This document shows, in pieces, positions 47,619-58,462 of a stretch of 64,000 nt of DNA. Below the pieces are notes generated by a model. It saw only the letters and a program-made list of their open reading frames with translations, ran no database searches and had not been told where the DNA came from. The DNA lies in contig WNNJ02003300.1 in the NCBI GenBank assembly GCA_012934845.2, forward strand, positions 1 to 64,000, read 5' to 3'. Position 1 is the stretch's first letter; each line of letters starts with the position of its first letter. This stretch comes from Pomphorhynchus laevis (Eukaryota > Acanthocephala > Palaeacanthocephala > Echinorhynchida > Pomphorhynchidae). The position numbers were made by a program, and so were the translations under genes.

Positions 47619-47760
47619 TACATATTTTAAACTAGGTTACTATAAAAATAACATCAAGCAGAAAATAGTAAAATATACAAATCAACACAATAATATTAAA
47701 AATAAATTTAAAATCATTAGCGGAATACCATATAATATTTAATATAATACATTAAATTAT
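47619..47760 (+). pseudogene. PLE RT (3' part after the insertion)
   Basis: Begins with the right target duplication (47619-47627). Then KLGYYKNNIKQKIVKY, NQHNNIKNKFK and a few residues before the frame decays near 47720. Confidence 0.8.
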
Positions 47761-47764
47761 GAAT

Positions 47765-47965
47765 TGTAAATAGTTGATAAGGATCCATTTTTTATAAAGA
47801 ATTATCGGAGAGTTAAAGAAGGAACAGTTTTATTTGATATTTCATTAACTTCTGTATAAATTTACAGTTGATTGTAAATCTCTATAGATGCTAACAGAGG
47901 TTAGCGAAATATCAATTAAAATTTTCCTTCTTTCTTTGATCCAGCTCCAATAATTCTTTATTGTG
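47765..47965. mobile_element. MITE-like inverted repeat (GATCCAGCTCCAATAATTC family)
   Basis: The left part (ATAAAGAATTATCGGAGAG... to TTTGATATTTCATTA, 47797-47852) is the inverse of the right part (TTAGCGAAATATCAATTAAA... to TTCTTTAT, 47903-47962). Related stretches occur near 15290-15400, 17270-17300, 18645-18725 and 48085-48185. Confidence 0.6.
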
Positions 47966-48252
47966 GTTTGCAAAGCAAACTGGCATTTGTGAGACAGTAG
48001 ACACTGTGGAATTAAGGAGATTAGAACTTGACTTTATGTTTTTGTACAAGATTTGTACAAGAATAATAGTAATGTAGCTGCTTTTGAGATGAGGTTAATT
48101 TCGCTAACAACGGTTAGCGAAATGTAAAATAAAAGTGTACCTAATTTTTGATCTAGCTCTAATAATTTTTTATCAATAATGAAATTTTAAGAATTGCCAT
48201 CCTTCAACATTATTTAAATAATTATAAATAGAGGTATCAAATTGTCATTAAA

Positions 48253-48489
48253 TTGTAAATAAGGCCAAATATATTTTTATTTTTCAATTTTTATCCAATA
48301 TTTCGGTGGCATGATAATGGTATAATGGGCTTTCCATTATCAAAGTGTGACAGTATATTTTACCAGTTAAATTGTCATAGATATAAATACTTACAATTAA
48401 ATAAACCTTGATACTGGTGCGTCCACGTGCCACCGAAATATTGGATAAAAATTGTATAATCAATAATTGTCTCTTGGCCTTATTTACAA
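48253..48489. mobile_element. 237-bp MITE with ~60-bp inverted termini
   Basis: TTGTAAATAAGGCCAA at 48253 is inverted at the right end (to 48489), and an inner block ATCCAATATTTCGGTGGCA (within 48287-48311) is perfectly inverted at 48430-48454. No coding capacity. Confidence 0.75.
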
Positions 48490-48584
48490 ACTGATCTTTA
48501 TTATTTTCATGCGTGTTATGTTGGATAACATTTTTACATTATATTTAATGGAAAAATTAAAAAAAATAAAGTATTTGATACGTT

Positions 48585-49092
48585 AGTTATTTTTAGCCAG
48601 ACGCGGAATAATAACGAAAAACACTGCCAGATGCCGTTTTGTCATCACCATGGCTCGTCAGTGCCGGTTCCCTCCCACTGCTGGATGCAGAGTAGGACTA
48701 GCAGACGTCTTTATCAACGAATCATGTGAATGATGTACTATAAAACCTCTAGTAACATCATCAGTGAGTGCTGAATCAGCACTACAGCTTCACCAAATAG
48801 GATCATTAGCGCAAAAGCACTGGCAAATGCTAGCGTAAGGTATTTATAGTATCGGCTAACTTCTCATGTGAATTTTAAAATGATACCATTCCGCGTGAAT
48901 TTTGTTAGCCATTTTTAGCCAGACGCGGAAGAACGACGAAAAACAGTCCTTCTGCATCCAGCAGTGGGAGGGTACAGGCACTGAGAAAGTTATAGTGATG
49001 ATGAAACAGCATCTAGCAGTGTTTTTCGTTGTTCGTTGGTGTCTGTCTAAAAATGACAAACACAATTCACGCGGATCATTTTGAAATTCACA
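48585..49092. mobile_element. foldback transposon, second copy
   Basis: Same family and internal order as 38528-39095: TIR (TTAGCCAGACGCGG), spacer (ending TATCGGCTAAC), direct TIR copy from ~48862, then the inverted copy. TATTTGATACGTT flanks it at 48572-48584 and 49093-49105. Non-autonomous. Confidence 0.82.
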
Positions 49093-49178
49093 TATTTGAT
49101 ACGTTTTCAATAACAAATATTTTAATAATGGAATTTTATATTAACCTTTTCACTTTTTTTACAAAGCATTAAACAAAT

Positions 49179-49252
49179 TGGCCAATGTGGGGCTCGAACC
49201 CACGACATCCGCGTTATTAGCACGGCGCTCTAACCAACTGAGCTAATCGGCC
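49179..49252 (-). tRNA. tRNA-Ile (anticodon AAU)
   Basis: 74 bases, without intron. Acceptor GGCCGAT pairs with ATTGGCC (one G-U), plus discriminator A; D arm GCTC/GAGC; anticodon stem CCGTG/CGCGG around loop CTAATAA (AAT at the anticodon); T arm GTGGG-TTCGAGC-CCCAC perfect. Boxes A and B are intact. No TTTT run is seen in the first ~20 bases downstream on minus, so the terminator must lie further on or be imperfect. Confidence 0.95.
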
Positions 49253-49259
49253 TGGGCAA

Positions 49260-50139
49260 ACAAAAATTGCAGTGTTTATAAATACATGTTAGTGCAATTA
49301 TGGTAAAATCAGATTATTTCATAAGGTTATAATAATGCTTTTAGTTATGCATTTATTGTAATAAATGTGTTGATATACTACTCATTTTGAATAATTATTT
49401 AAAGATAATAAAATGATTATATTAAAGTATAAAGTAATTTTTTATGAACATCAAATCCGGTTTGTTCTTTTGCAAACGATTTCTAACGTTTGAATAAGAT
49501 TAGCTCTTATTAACGCAACTATTTTCATTTCAACTTTTCGATATACTTTGCTTTATAAAATTTCATTAGTAAACATAAAATTTTGCTGATATGATTCCAT
49601 ATCAGAAAAATTAAAATGAATATTAAAAAATATTAATAATAATTATATTTAGGTCTATAGAAAAATGACAGTTAAAATTCATTCCTGCAAGGCAATTAAA
49701 TTATCATCTTTAATAAATGTTGGAGTATCCTACTTATTTCATACATTGACGATAATTGGTAAATTGTTACCATACGATATATCAGACTTGTTTTTTAAAA
49801 TACTTTTAAATATATCATTAATACACTGTGATATATCAAAGTAATTATGTTAAAGTATATATTTGAATTAATATAAAGTATAAATTCAATTAAATATAAA
49901 TAAAAGTTAAATTATAAATGTTTTAAAGTATATAATTTGTTAATATATACTATAACGCTATGTAATAGCGTTCAAGTAATTGCAAAACAACCGATCAAAT
50001 TCATATTGACAAATGAAAGTCTGTATTCATCAATACAAATATTTTTATTAGTCAATTCATAAAAATTGATTTTTATTCTAATTTTCAATTCAAAATGTTT
50101 ACTTTATAAATAAAAATTATGTAAAATTTTATATAGTTA
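49260..50139. other. AT-rich sequence, no feature seen
   Basis: No open frame, RNA gene or recognised repeat apart from the edge of a PLE-tail-like stretch near 50035-50140 (GTCAATTCATAAAAATTGAT). Confidence 0.5.
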
Positions 50140-50385
50140 TTTATTATTTACAGCTGCTTCGAGGATCGACAGTATTCGTTCTTCTCCATCGCCATCGAAA
50201 CACTTGACGCGATCAGTCCCAGCGCATCTGAGTTTTTGAGGCAGCTTAGTTCAAGGTTGAGGCGTATAACCGGTGATAAACGCGCATTCAGCTGGCTCAT
50301 GCAACGAATCAGCGCAGCCGTGTAACGAGGGAATGCGGCATCCTTTTTGGAGTCGGCTGGAGGTCCGTTCCTAGGCAACTACCTT
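50140..50385 (+). pseudogene. RLE LINE 3'-terminal fragment
   Basis: FFSIAIETLDAI, then [34 protein letters not shown]-stop, followed by GAATGCGGCATCCTTTTTGG. Very close to the end of copy 3 (11165-11340), so the same subfamily. Severely 5'-truncated. Confidence 0.8.
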
Positions 50386-50389
50386 ATTA

Positions 50390-51680
50390 TTTAATTCATA
50401 TTTATTTCTTTGCATTAATGTTTTTTTGAGAATATATTTATTGATTTATAATTATGTATTAGCATTTAATTATTTATATTTTTTTATATAAAGTTTCAAA
50501 TACTATAAGACCCAGTTAGCTGATCTAATTCTAAAATATAACCCGTAGATATATATTCTTTATAGAAACAAATATATGGATTGCGAAAGAAGTGTACATG
50601 TGATTATTTTGTTATTCATTCACTTAAGCAATACGATAAATACAATGATGATAGTATTTAAGCTTCGGTTAAATTTGTTTTTACATAGACTTTATACTTC
50701 TGACCTTAGCAATTACGGTTACAGCAGACCAGCTTTGGCAGTTAACAATGATGTAATTTTTGTAAGTCAGATTATATTTGATAGCGAGGTTTACTAATAA
50801 CCGTGTATGAGTATCAATACGTTGAGACTTTTCAAATGCAATTATTAATCGATCCATGACTATATGACTTTAACTATATAATGATTATAACATGATGACC
50901 ATGTTATAACATTATCATAATTATAGAGTACAGGAAATATAACATAGTCATTAAATTATAATATATGGTGTCCATCTTTACATTGACACCATGATAAAAT
51001 CTGATCAGCTAGAAACCGCTTTAATTCCCACACTTTTTCATGTATTGCCACTACTGGGAAAATAAATTTCTTCATTTCGCTGTTCAATATTAAAAGCACT
51101 CCGCTAGCCAGCATAAATATATACACTTAATATCAAGGCATTTTTATTTGACGCTAATTTCCTCCAACTTGTCGATTAAAAATGTTCTAGGACTCGCGTT
51201 ACTTAGACTTTGCTGCTATTTAGTTTTTATCGGTTTATACAATGTTGCTAAAGCTGGCATACCAACATTTTGAGCTAAATTAAGTTATTAAATGTTATTT
51301 AGTATTTGCATCACTTTGTAACAAATCATATAAGCTAACTGAGTCTACGTATTTTGATTATTACACCTTTTCGGGTTATTTAGATTCCACAGCTATTTAG
51401 TTTTATTTCTGTACATATTTTTTGGCCGGCCGAAATACAATCGAATCAAAATTATTTTAATATTATTCACATATGATTCTATTCTATACTCGATGATATC
51501 TTTATTCGTTGTACTTTACGTATACAATTTGAACGACCAAAATATTCAATGAAATATTAGCAGTCCATTAGATGTTTATTGCTTGTTTATAAGGCAAAAA
51601 TCAATTATTTTGTGAGAAAATTATAAATTTTATACTATTTATCAATTAAAAATAATACAAAAATAAATAAATAATCATAT
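50390..51680. other. AT-rich sequence, one open stretch with a splice-donor-like end
   Basis: Apart from a PLE tail end word near 51340 (AGCTAACTGAGTCTACG) nothing is identified. A frame at 50576-50760 (start MDCERSVHVIILLF) ends at a GTAAGT that could be a donor, but no partner exon was found. Confidence 0.4.
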
Positions 51681-51684
51681 ATTA

Positions 51685-51990
51685 TTAATGTAAGCATTTG
51701 AGAATTAGTCACTCTCGACTACCCTTCCTCTCCTATAAATTCAGTTTAAACGTTATCGAATCTTCACTCTTCTGTGTCTTACTGTCGTAGAACTTTATGC
51801 TATTGAACTCTATTGAAAAATTATAAATTTTATGCTATTTATAAATTAAAAATAATACTAAAAAATTAATAATTAAATAATAAATTCATGGCTCATCAAT
51901 GCTACGTGGACACGAGATGTGTAAGTATCGCTCAAAGCCTCAAAACAAATTTTACGACTTTGGTTGATCGCGTCTGTAAACGATGGATAA
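51685..51990 (+). pseudogene. LINE B-like RT 3' fragment in two pieces
   Basis: 51685-51800 matches the LINE B sequence near 39555-39720 (TGAGAATT.GTCA.TCTCGA; GTTATCGAATC). 51895-51985 matches 40050-40145 (TACGTGGACACGAG, GATCGCGTCTGTAAACGATG). The intervening part is deleted and replaced by AT-rich sequence. Confidence 0.7.
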
Positions 51991-52139
51991 ATAATAGATA
52001 ATTCTATACGATTTTACAGTCGTAAATCGTAAATACAGTCTTAGTATTTCCGACAAAGGTTATATTACCGGGAAAACAAAGTCCACAGGTAAATAATAAC
52101 TTTTATTGGGTTTTTTTATTTATAGTCAGTTTATAAGTC

Positions 52140-52390
52140 GACGTTAGAACGACAACCCGGTGAGGATAGCAGTCTCCTTGAGATTTGATCTCCTGAAATG
52201 TACGCCACACCAATGCATATGCGGGGCAATTCTGAACCCAACGAGGCGACATGTAGTCAAATAGTCGCTATTCGAGACAATTTGAAAAAATAGCGTTATG
52301 AGCAGCGCTTTAAATACTGGCAACGTCACAACATCCTGGATACGCCCAATCTATGCAGGCTAGATGGACGTTGACCTGATGGAGTGACTG
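52140..52390 (+). pseudogene. RLE LINE fragment (pre-endonuclease region)
   Basis: GGTGAGGATAGCAGTCTCCT... CCAATGCATATGCGG ... GCGCTTTAAATACTG matches the segment at 52830-53010 word for word over most of its length. A second, more decayed copy of the same region, in the same orientation. Confidence 0.65.
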
Positions 52391-52579
52391 TTTTTGTTTT
52401 GGTTCCAATAGCTGACAATAATGGATATTTCAAATTGTATAAGTTTTGTAAAATATAATAACTTAAACACGGTCCCTTGACATACTGGGTATGCGCACAA
52501 CCGTTAACCTTTCCCTCGCTGCCTTTCTTTCGTCAATGAGAGCGAGCAGGTTCCATACCCAAATCATTTTGGGTAAATC

Positions 52580-53390
52580 TCTTGAGTGGAATTTTTTCAA
52601 GCAGGATCTGCGTAACTAGAAGAATATTACATGATCAGATCAGCCATCGACGCATTGTGACAAATCGTCATCCTTGGATATACCTATGGTTTAACATTTC
52701 TACAACTCATCCTCAAAAATGTTGGATGAAATGTCTAGGATCAGAATATTGGCTTCTTCTACTAGAGTCTGGTGCAATGTTTAACGCTCTTCCGGTAGCA
52801 AACCTGTGCACCCTTTTGATCGACGACGCGGTGAGGATAACAATGCCCTTGAGATTGCGTATCCCGATTGTACGGCAAACCAATGCATATACGGTGCTAT
52901 TGTGAACACAACGGGACGGCATGGCTCATTATGCAAGCAGTTAAATGATCGATATCCGAGGCACACAGAAATAAATAGCATTATCAGCCGCGCTTTAAAT
53001 ACTGTAAACGCCACATGTTGAAGCCACTTAATTTATACAAACTAGATGACGTCGTCCCTGGTATCCAATGCAAATGCCTCCTCTGGGATGCCACTTGCGT
53101 AGACACTATGGCCGCCAGCAACGATTGACATGTGGAATAGCCACAGCGGCAGAACGGAAGCGTCAGAAATACCGCGACCTATCCCAGTCCTATTATTTCC
53201 TCCCCTTCGGAGTCAAAACGTATGAAGCGCTGGGCAAAACCGCGTTGTCTCTCAGTCGAGATATTGGACGCAACCTCAAAAGAGAGACCGAAAACCCTCG
53301 TCCAACCTCCTACCTATTTCAGAAAATTAGATTGGCCGTGAAATGTGGAAATGCCATGAGCGTTTTGGTCATGGAGCAAAAGTGAATGCC
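52580..53390 (+). pseudogene. RLE LINE fragment with 3' domain
   Basis: The pre-endonuclease block (NALEIAYPDCTANQCIYGAI, YPRHTEINSIISRAL), LWDATCVDTMA (nuclease core) near 53090, then KRQKYRDLSQSYYFLPFGVK, ALGKTALSLSRDIGRNLKRE, TSYLFQKIRLAVKCGNAMS. Several frame breaks; the RT is missing. Confidence 0.78.
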
Positions 53391-53618
53391 TGAGGACGTT
53401 AATGAGCTGAAGCATTCTTATTTGGTTGCGATCTTCAATATCAGGAGTAATTTATTTTGATATTTTATTATAATTTTATCTCTCTATGTTTAAAAAACTT
53501 TGTATTAAAAAGGCAAAAATCAATGATTTTATAAAATTACAAATTTCGTTTATAATTCAGAATAAATCCAAAAGAATCGAAAATAGATAAAATTCTAAAT
53601 ACGGATTTAGCCTTTGAA

Positions 53619-54524
53619 TTATGCGGATAGTGGATATTGTGGAGACTGTTCATCAGCGTGTAACAAGCTATGCTTATTTAATTCACAATCAATATTTTCT
53701 ATCGTTTCATTTTGACTGCTTGAAAAAGATGTTGCGTTTGGTCCAGTAGGAGAGAAACCAATTTGTTCAATAAAGCTACTGCCACTTGAATTACTGCTAA
53801 GTAATGATATCTTGCTTTTGCTAGACAGATCATTTTCAACTAGTGAGTGTAGTCTCATGCCAAACTTAAGGCTTCCAGCAAATAATTGAGTTCCTTTTAA
53901 TTGGGACAGATGGTAGGCATCCTCAAAGCATCCGCTAGGACTTAGAAATATTTTATCGTGTCGTATGCAGGTAACATTGAATTTTTCAGATTCTAGAGCC
54001 AGTATGGCAATGTTTAGTTCTTTGGTTTTATCACGGCTTACGCAACAACCATACAGTGGGAATTGTAAAGACATAAATATCTGGCATTGTGGGATCAACG
54101 TCTTAGCTAGCACGACTAAAAGTTTCAAATTGGCCGCGACCTCCTTCGGAGTTTGTTCCTCATAGTTAAGTTCATATTCGCCGACATGAAACATTAGCTT
54201 GCGGGTACCGAAAAAACGGGTTGTCATCATGAAATTACGAATATCGCTTACTTTAGCTGAATGTATTGTTTTGATGTAACTAGCACGTTCACGGTCAAAC
54301 GCTGCTGGTCGCAGGTATTTTAAGGTTTCATCACCAATTATGACATTCTGAAACGAAAGCGTTCGTACAAATTGCAATGGATTACCATGTGTCCCTTTTG
54401 TACAAGGAACAAATTCCAGAAATTTACTAACAGCGCTGTCGCCAACAGAATTTATCAAATGTACATCATTTTCACAATCAGGCTTTGTGTTGAGTTTGAT
54501 TAAGATCTCTGAAGCCATATTCAC
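53619..54524 (-). CDS. SGNH/GDSL-hydrolase-like protein, probably catalytically inactive
   Basis: An uninterrupted 301-residue single-exon frame from ATG 54522-54524. The fold signature is SGNH-like: block I NVIIGDETLKYL (residues ~60-71), block III LMFHVGEYELNYEEQ (110-124), the PKEVAANLKLLVVLAKTLIP helix, QIFMSLQFPLYG, and block V FEDAYHLSQLKGTQLFAG (200-217) with the D-x-x-H pair. The nucleophile position in GDS is Glu (GDET) and the block III GxND is GEYE, so hydrolase activity is unlikely. The C-terminal ~70 residues are Ser/Asn-rich and look disordered. SGNH domains occur in ORF1 of some CR1-like LINEs and as host genes. No RT is adjacent, so this may be a host or domesticated gene; I cannot decide. 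No signal peptide is seen. Confidence 0.65.
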   Translation of the reverse strand: MNMASEILIKLNTKPDCENDVHLINSVGDSAVSKFLEFVPCTKGTHGNPLQFVRTLSFQNVIIGDETLKYLRPAAFDRERASYIKTIHSAKVSDIRNFMMTTRFFGTRKLMFHVGEYELNYEEQTPKEVAANLKLLVVLAKTLIPQCQIFMSLQFPLYGCCVSRDKTKELNIAILALESEKFNVTCIRHDKIFLSPSGCFEDAYHLSQLKGTQLFAGSLKFGMRLHSLVENDLSSKSKISLLSSNSSGSSFIEQIGFSPTGPNATSFSSSQNETIENIDCELNKHSLLHADEQSPQYPLSA

Positions 54525-54749
54525 GGAAGCGCAAAAGTTTAGACTGCTGCATTTGTAGACATTATCATTTACAATCCCCGAAAGAATGTAACTTAATTAT
54601 AAAGAGATTATTTTAATGACTAGAAACAAATGCATCAGTTTTTATTTTTAATTTGGCTTCTTTTGTGGACGTCCGTAAATGGTGTCACTTCAATTGAAAC
54701 TTTGATAATTCGATAAACAATGCGATTTTAATGAAGATAAATATATCTT

Positions 54750-54790
54750 ACCGTGAGGCAAGAGAACCAACGGTTCTCTTGCCTCACGGT
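54750..54790. repeat. perfect 19-bp-stem hairpin
   Basis: ACCGTGAGGCAAGAGAACC, loop AAC, and the exact inverse. Lies ~225 bases upstream of the SGNH-like gene start. The loop is too short for a microRNA precursor. Confidence 0.85.
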
Positions 54791-55531
54791 TTAATCAACG
54801 GTTTAACTTTATAAATTATAAAAAATCTTATTTATTATTTATTATGAAGTTATAAAAATTGACTTTTATTTTAAATTTCGATTTTTAATTTTAACTTTAT
54901 TTATTATTGGGTCGAAGAAAACAATTTGACTCGAGGGAATAGTGGCCGAAACCTGATAGCATAGCAGTTCCTCCTGATTACCTCTAATCCTTATTAAGAT
55001 ACATCGTACGTTATTTATTAGTCAATGCATAAAAATTGATTTTATTTAGAATTTTAATTTTTTTTAATTTAACTTTATATAAAATAGTAAAATATATAAA
55101 TCAACACAATAATATAAAGAATAAATTTAAACTCTTAAGTGGCAAATTTTTATGGATGGATAATAAATAATATACTTTGTATTAGAATAAGATACTAGAT
55201 AGTTTTATCAGAGGAAATACATCATTAGCATGTTTTTGGCCCCGCTGCTAGGTTGGGTAGAGGAGATAGGGGCCGAAACCTGATAGCATAGCAGTTCCTC
55301 CTGATGACCTCTAATTCTTATTCTGATACAACGTCTGTTATTTATTAGTCAATTCATAAAAATAGATGTTTATGAGTAATAATAAACATTAATAATGGAT
55401 GTAATGGATATAACTCGCCCATAAACTGAACAAAGCGAGGATGTATGTGAAGGGTGTACATGAGGAATTGGGTTTTCTGACATGGCGTCGTTATTGCAAA
55501 CCACTCGATCGCTGAGTTATAAATTTACTAC

Positions 55532-55596
55532 CGTTGCTTACTGTCGTTGCTTACTGTCGTTGCTTACTGTCGTTGCTTACTGTCGTTGCTTACTGT
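55532..55596. repeat. 13-bp tandem repeat, five copies
   Basis: CGTTGCTTACTGT repeated five times without change. Confidence 0.95.
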
Positions 55597-55985
55597 AACT
55601 ATTATTAATCGTAACTATTATTTGACGTCACTAATTTGTTGAAATTGAGTTTTTGTATACAGATGGATATGTAATTTGTGTAAGATGTTTTAATCAAGAA
55701 AATTTTTATGTATTTACTTTAGATCTCAAACTTTTTTTAATATGCATACCATATTATATAAAATATAATCCATGCTGGACCGAGGAATAGAGGTCGAAAC
55801 CTGATAGCATAGCAGTTCTTACTGATGACCTCTAATCCTTATTCTGATACAACGTCTGTTATTTATTAGTCAATTCATAAAAATGACGTTTATTTTAAAT
55901 TTTATTTTTTTTAACTTGATTTAAATTATAGAAAATCTTATAATTATTTATTATTTGTAATTATTTCTTATGTAATTATTTAATT

Positions 55986-56201
55986 TTGATTTATAATGAA
56001 ATTTTAAGAATTGCAACAATATGTAATGATATTGGCTTTCTTCAAAATCATTTAAATAATTTAATAGATACATATTTTAAACTAGGTTACTATAAAAATA
56101 ACATCAAGCAGAAAATAGTAAAATATATAAATCAACACAATAATATAAAGAATAAATTTAAACTCTTAAGTGGCAAATTTTTATGGATGGATAATAAATA
56201 A
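55986..56201 (+). pseudogene. PLE RT C-terminal fragment
   Basis: NEILRIATICNDIGFLQNHL, IDTYFKLGYYKNNIKQKIVK and INQHNNIKNKFKLLSGKFLW, ending MDNK-stop, directly followed by a full tail. Undamaged over 71 residues. Confidence 0.85.
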
Positions 56202-57474
56202 TATACTTTGCATTAGAATAAGATACTAGATAGTTTTATCAGAGGAAATACATCATTAGCATGTATTTGTCCCCACTGCTATGTTGGGTAGAGGAGTTAG
56301 GGGCCGAAACCTGATAGCATAGCAGTTCCTCCTGATGACCTCTAATTCTTATTCTGATACAACGTCTGTTATTTATTAGTCAATTCATAAAAATTGATTT
56401 TTATTTTAAATTTTAATTTTTTATTTTAACATGATATTATTATTTGTAATTATTTCTTTATAATTATTATTAAAAAATAATAAAATAATTTTCAAATTTT
56501 TAAATTATTTAAATTAGATATTGTGTAAACTTTAAATACTTTTCTATGATTATATAACTTTGATCATGTATATTTTTTTTATAAATTTTAACTTGATATA
56601 AATTATATAAAATCTTATAATTATTTATTATTTGTAATTATTTCTTATGTAATTATTTAATTTTGATTTATAATTATTATTTAAAAATAATAATTATTAA
56701 TTATATTATTATATTCATTCTATTATCTATTATTTGCTCTATTTATTTAAAGATAATAATAGTTCTTATTATTAAAATAACTAAATAAATTTATTTATCT
56801 TTTCGATTTATTTAGAATAAGGCTACCTGGATAAATTTATTTACTACCTGGATAAATTCAATTGATAAATTCAATTGGATTTTCATACGACGGTATTTAA
56901 TTGCATACTAATGTAATATTACAACATATTGAACCTGATAACATGGCAGTTCTTCCTGATGATCTATAATCCTTATTCTGATACATCGTATTTAATATTC
57001 AATTCATAAAAATTGACTTTTATTTTAAATTTAATTTTTTTATTTTAACTTGATATAAATTATATAAAATATTTAAACTCTTAAGTGGCAAATTTTTATG
57101 GATGGACAATAAATAATATACTTTGTATTATAATAAGATACTAGATAGTTTTATCCGAGGAAATACATCATTAGCACGTATTTGGCCCCGCTGCTATGTT
57201 GGGTAGAGGAGTTAGGGGCCGAAACCTGATAGCATAGCAGTTCCTCCTGATGACCTCCAATTTTTATTCTGATACAACGTCTTTTATTTATTAGTCAATT
57301 CATAAAAATGACATTTATTTTAAATTTTTATTTTTTAACTTGATTTAAATTATAGAAAATCTAAAAACAATTATTAATTTTATTATTTAATTATTAAATT
57401 TTGATTTAGCATTATTATGTTTTGTTTATTTTATAATTATATTAAATACGTAGACTCAGTTAGCTGATTTGATT

Positions 57475-57573
57475 TGTTCCATCTAGAATAGACAGATCGC
57501 TGGTTGTTAAATTTTTCCATATGGGTTCTAGTCCGTATGTTATGATGCGTTCAAGCATAATTGTAAAAAGCTT
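57475..57573 (-). pseudogene. LINE RT fragment
   Basis: A ~100-bp piece nearly identical to 16505-16605 (EPIITYG-like block, minus strand), attached to the end of a PLE tail here as it is there. Confidence 0.65.
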
Positions 57574-58462
57574 GTTAATTTCAATTTTAAATTTTAAATT
57601 ATTTATTATTTATCCTTGAAATCACATAGTCATTGAAAGAAAATTGCAGTTTAAAATCGCAGATTTTCATCTTAATAACCTCCAATCCTTATTCTTATAC
57701 ATCGTTTGTTATTTATTAGTCAATTCATAAGAATTAAATTAAATCAAATTAAATCAGCTAACTGATTTAATTTAAAATATAATTGAAAATTTAAAATATA
57801 ATTGTTTATATTTAAAATTTTACTTTTAAATTTTAACTTGACGTAAATATAAATTGTATAAAATCATAAATAATTATTTATTACTTATCTTTATTTTTGG
57901 TTCTTGCTGCAATGTGGAGTCTAGGATTGGGGGTCGAAACATGATTGCATAACAGTTCCTTTTAATAACCTCTAATCTCGTTTTCATGGACAACCATTTT
58001 GACAATTTATTGATCTATTTTGATAATTAATTGATCTATTTGTAGCGGATTCGCATATTATCAGAATATCATCGGCGAAAATAAGGATTTTCGACTTGGT
58101 AAACGTCTCTTTTTAAAATGAGGGCAGGTCTTCGATATAAATAAAAATAAATAAATAAATAATGATAAATAGTTATCATTATTTTTATTTATATATCGTA
58201 TAAAATACGTAGACTCAGTTATCTGATCTGATTTGTTCTACGGACAAGTTATTGACCTGTGAACTTTGTTTTCTCGGTAATATAACTTCTGTCAGATATA
58301 CTAAAACTATTTTTAATACGACATTATTTAAATTTTATATTTATTTATATATCGTATTAAATACGTATACTGATCTGATCATATGTCTAATCTGATTTGT
58401 TGTATATCTGACCTGTAGACTTTATTTTCCCGTTTATACTGAAATACTGAAACAATGAATTA

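Larger units (their letters stand above)
54895..57470 (+). repeat. PLE tail array, plus orientation, part 1
   Basis: Tail copies near 54895-55080, 55195-55400, 55775-55985, 56195-56460, 56930-57060 and 57100-57470. Full copies run: end of RT (WMDNK, TAATAAATAATATACTTTG), GAGGAAATACATCATTAGCA, the hairpin CTGCTATG...CATAGCAG, CCTGATGACCTCTAATTC, GATACAACGTCTGTTATTTA, an AT-rich part, and TACGTAGACTCAGTTAGCTG. RT remnants precede several of them (55080-55175, 57065-57110). Confidence 0.88.

Noticed and set aside
48601-49084. Open frames inside the foldback transposon
   Set aside because: They arise from the inverted repeats, have no protein motif and differ between the two copies.
50576-50760. 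First exon of a secreted host protein (hydrophobic start, GTAAGT end)
   Set aside because: No homology recognised and no partner exon found; composition alone can produce it.
56276-56345. Hammerhead ribozyme in the PLE tail (GAAAC and CTGATGA both present)
   Set aside because: The order is GAAAC then CTGATGA with only ~22 bases between, too few for stems III and I, and the possible stem II leaves CC next to GAAA.
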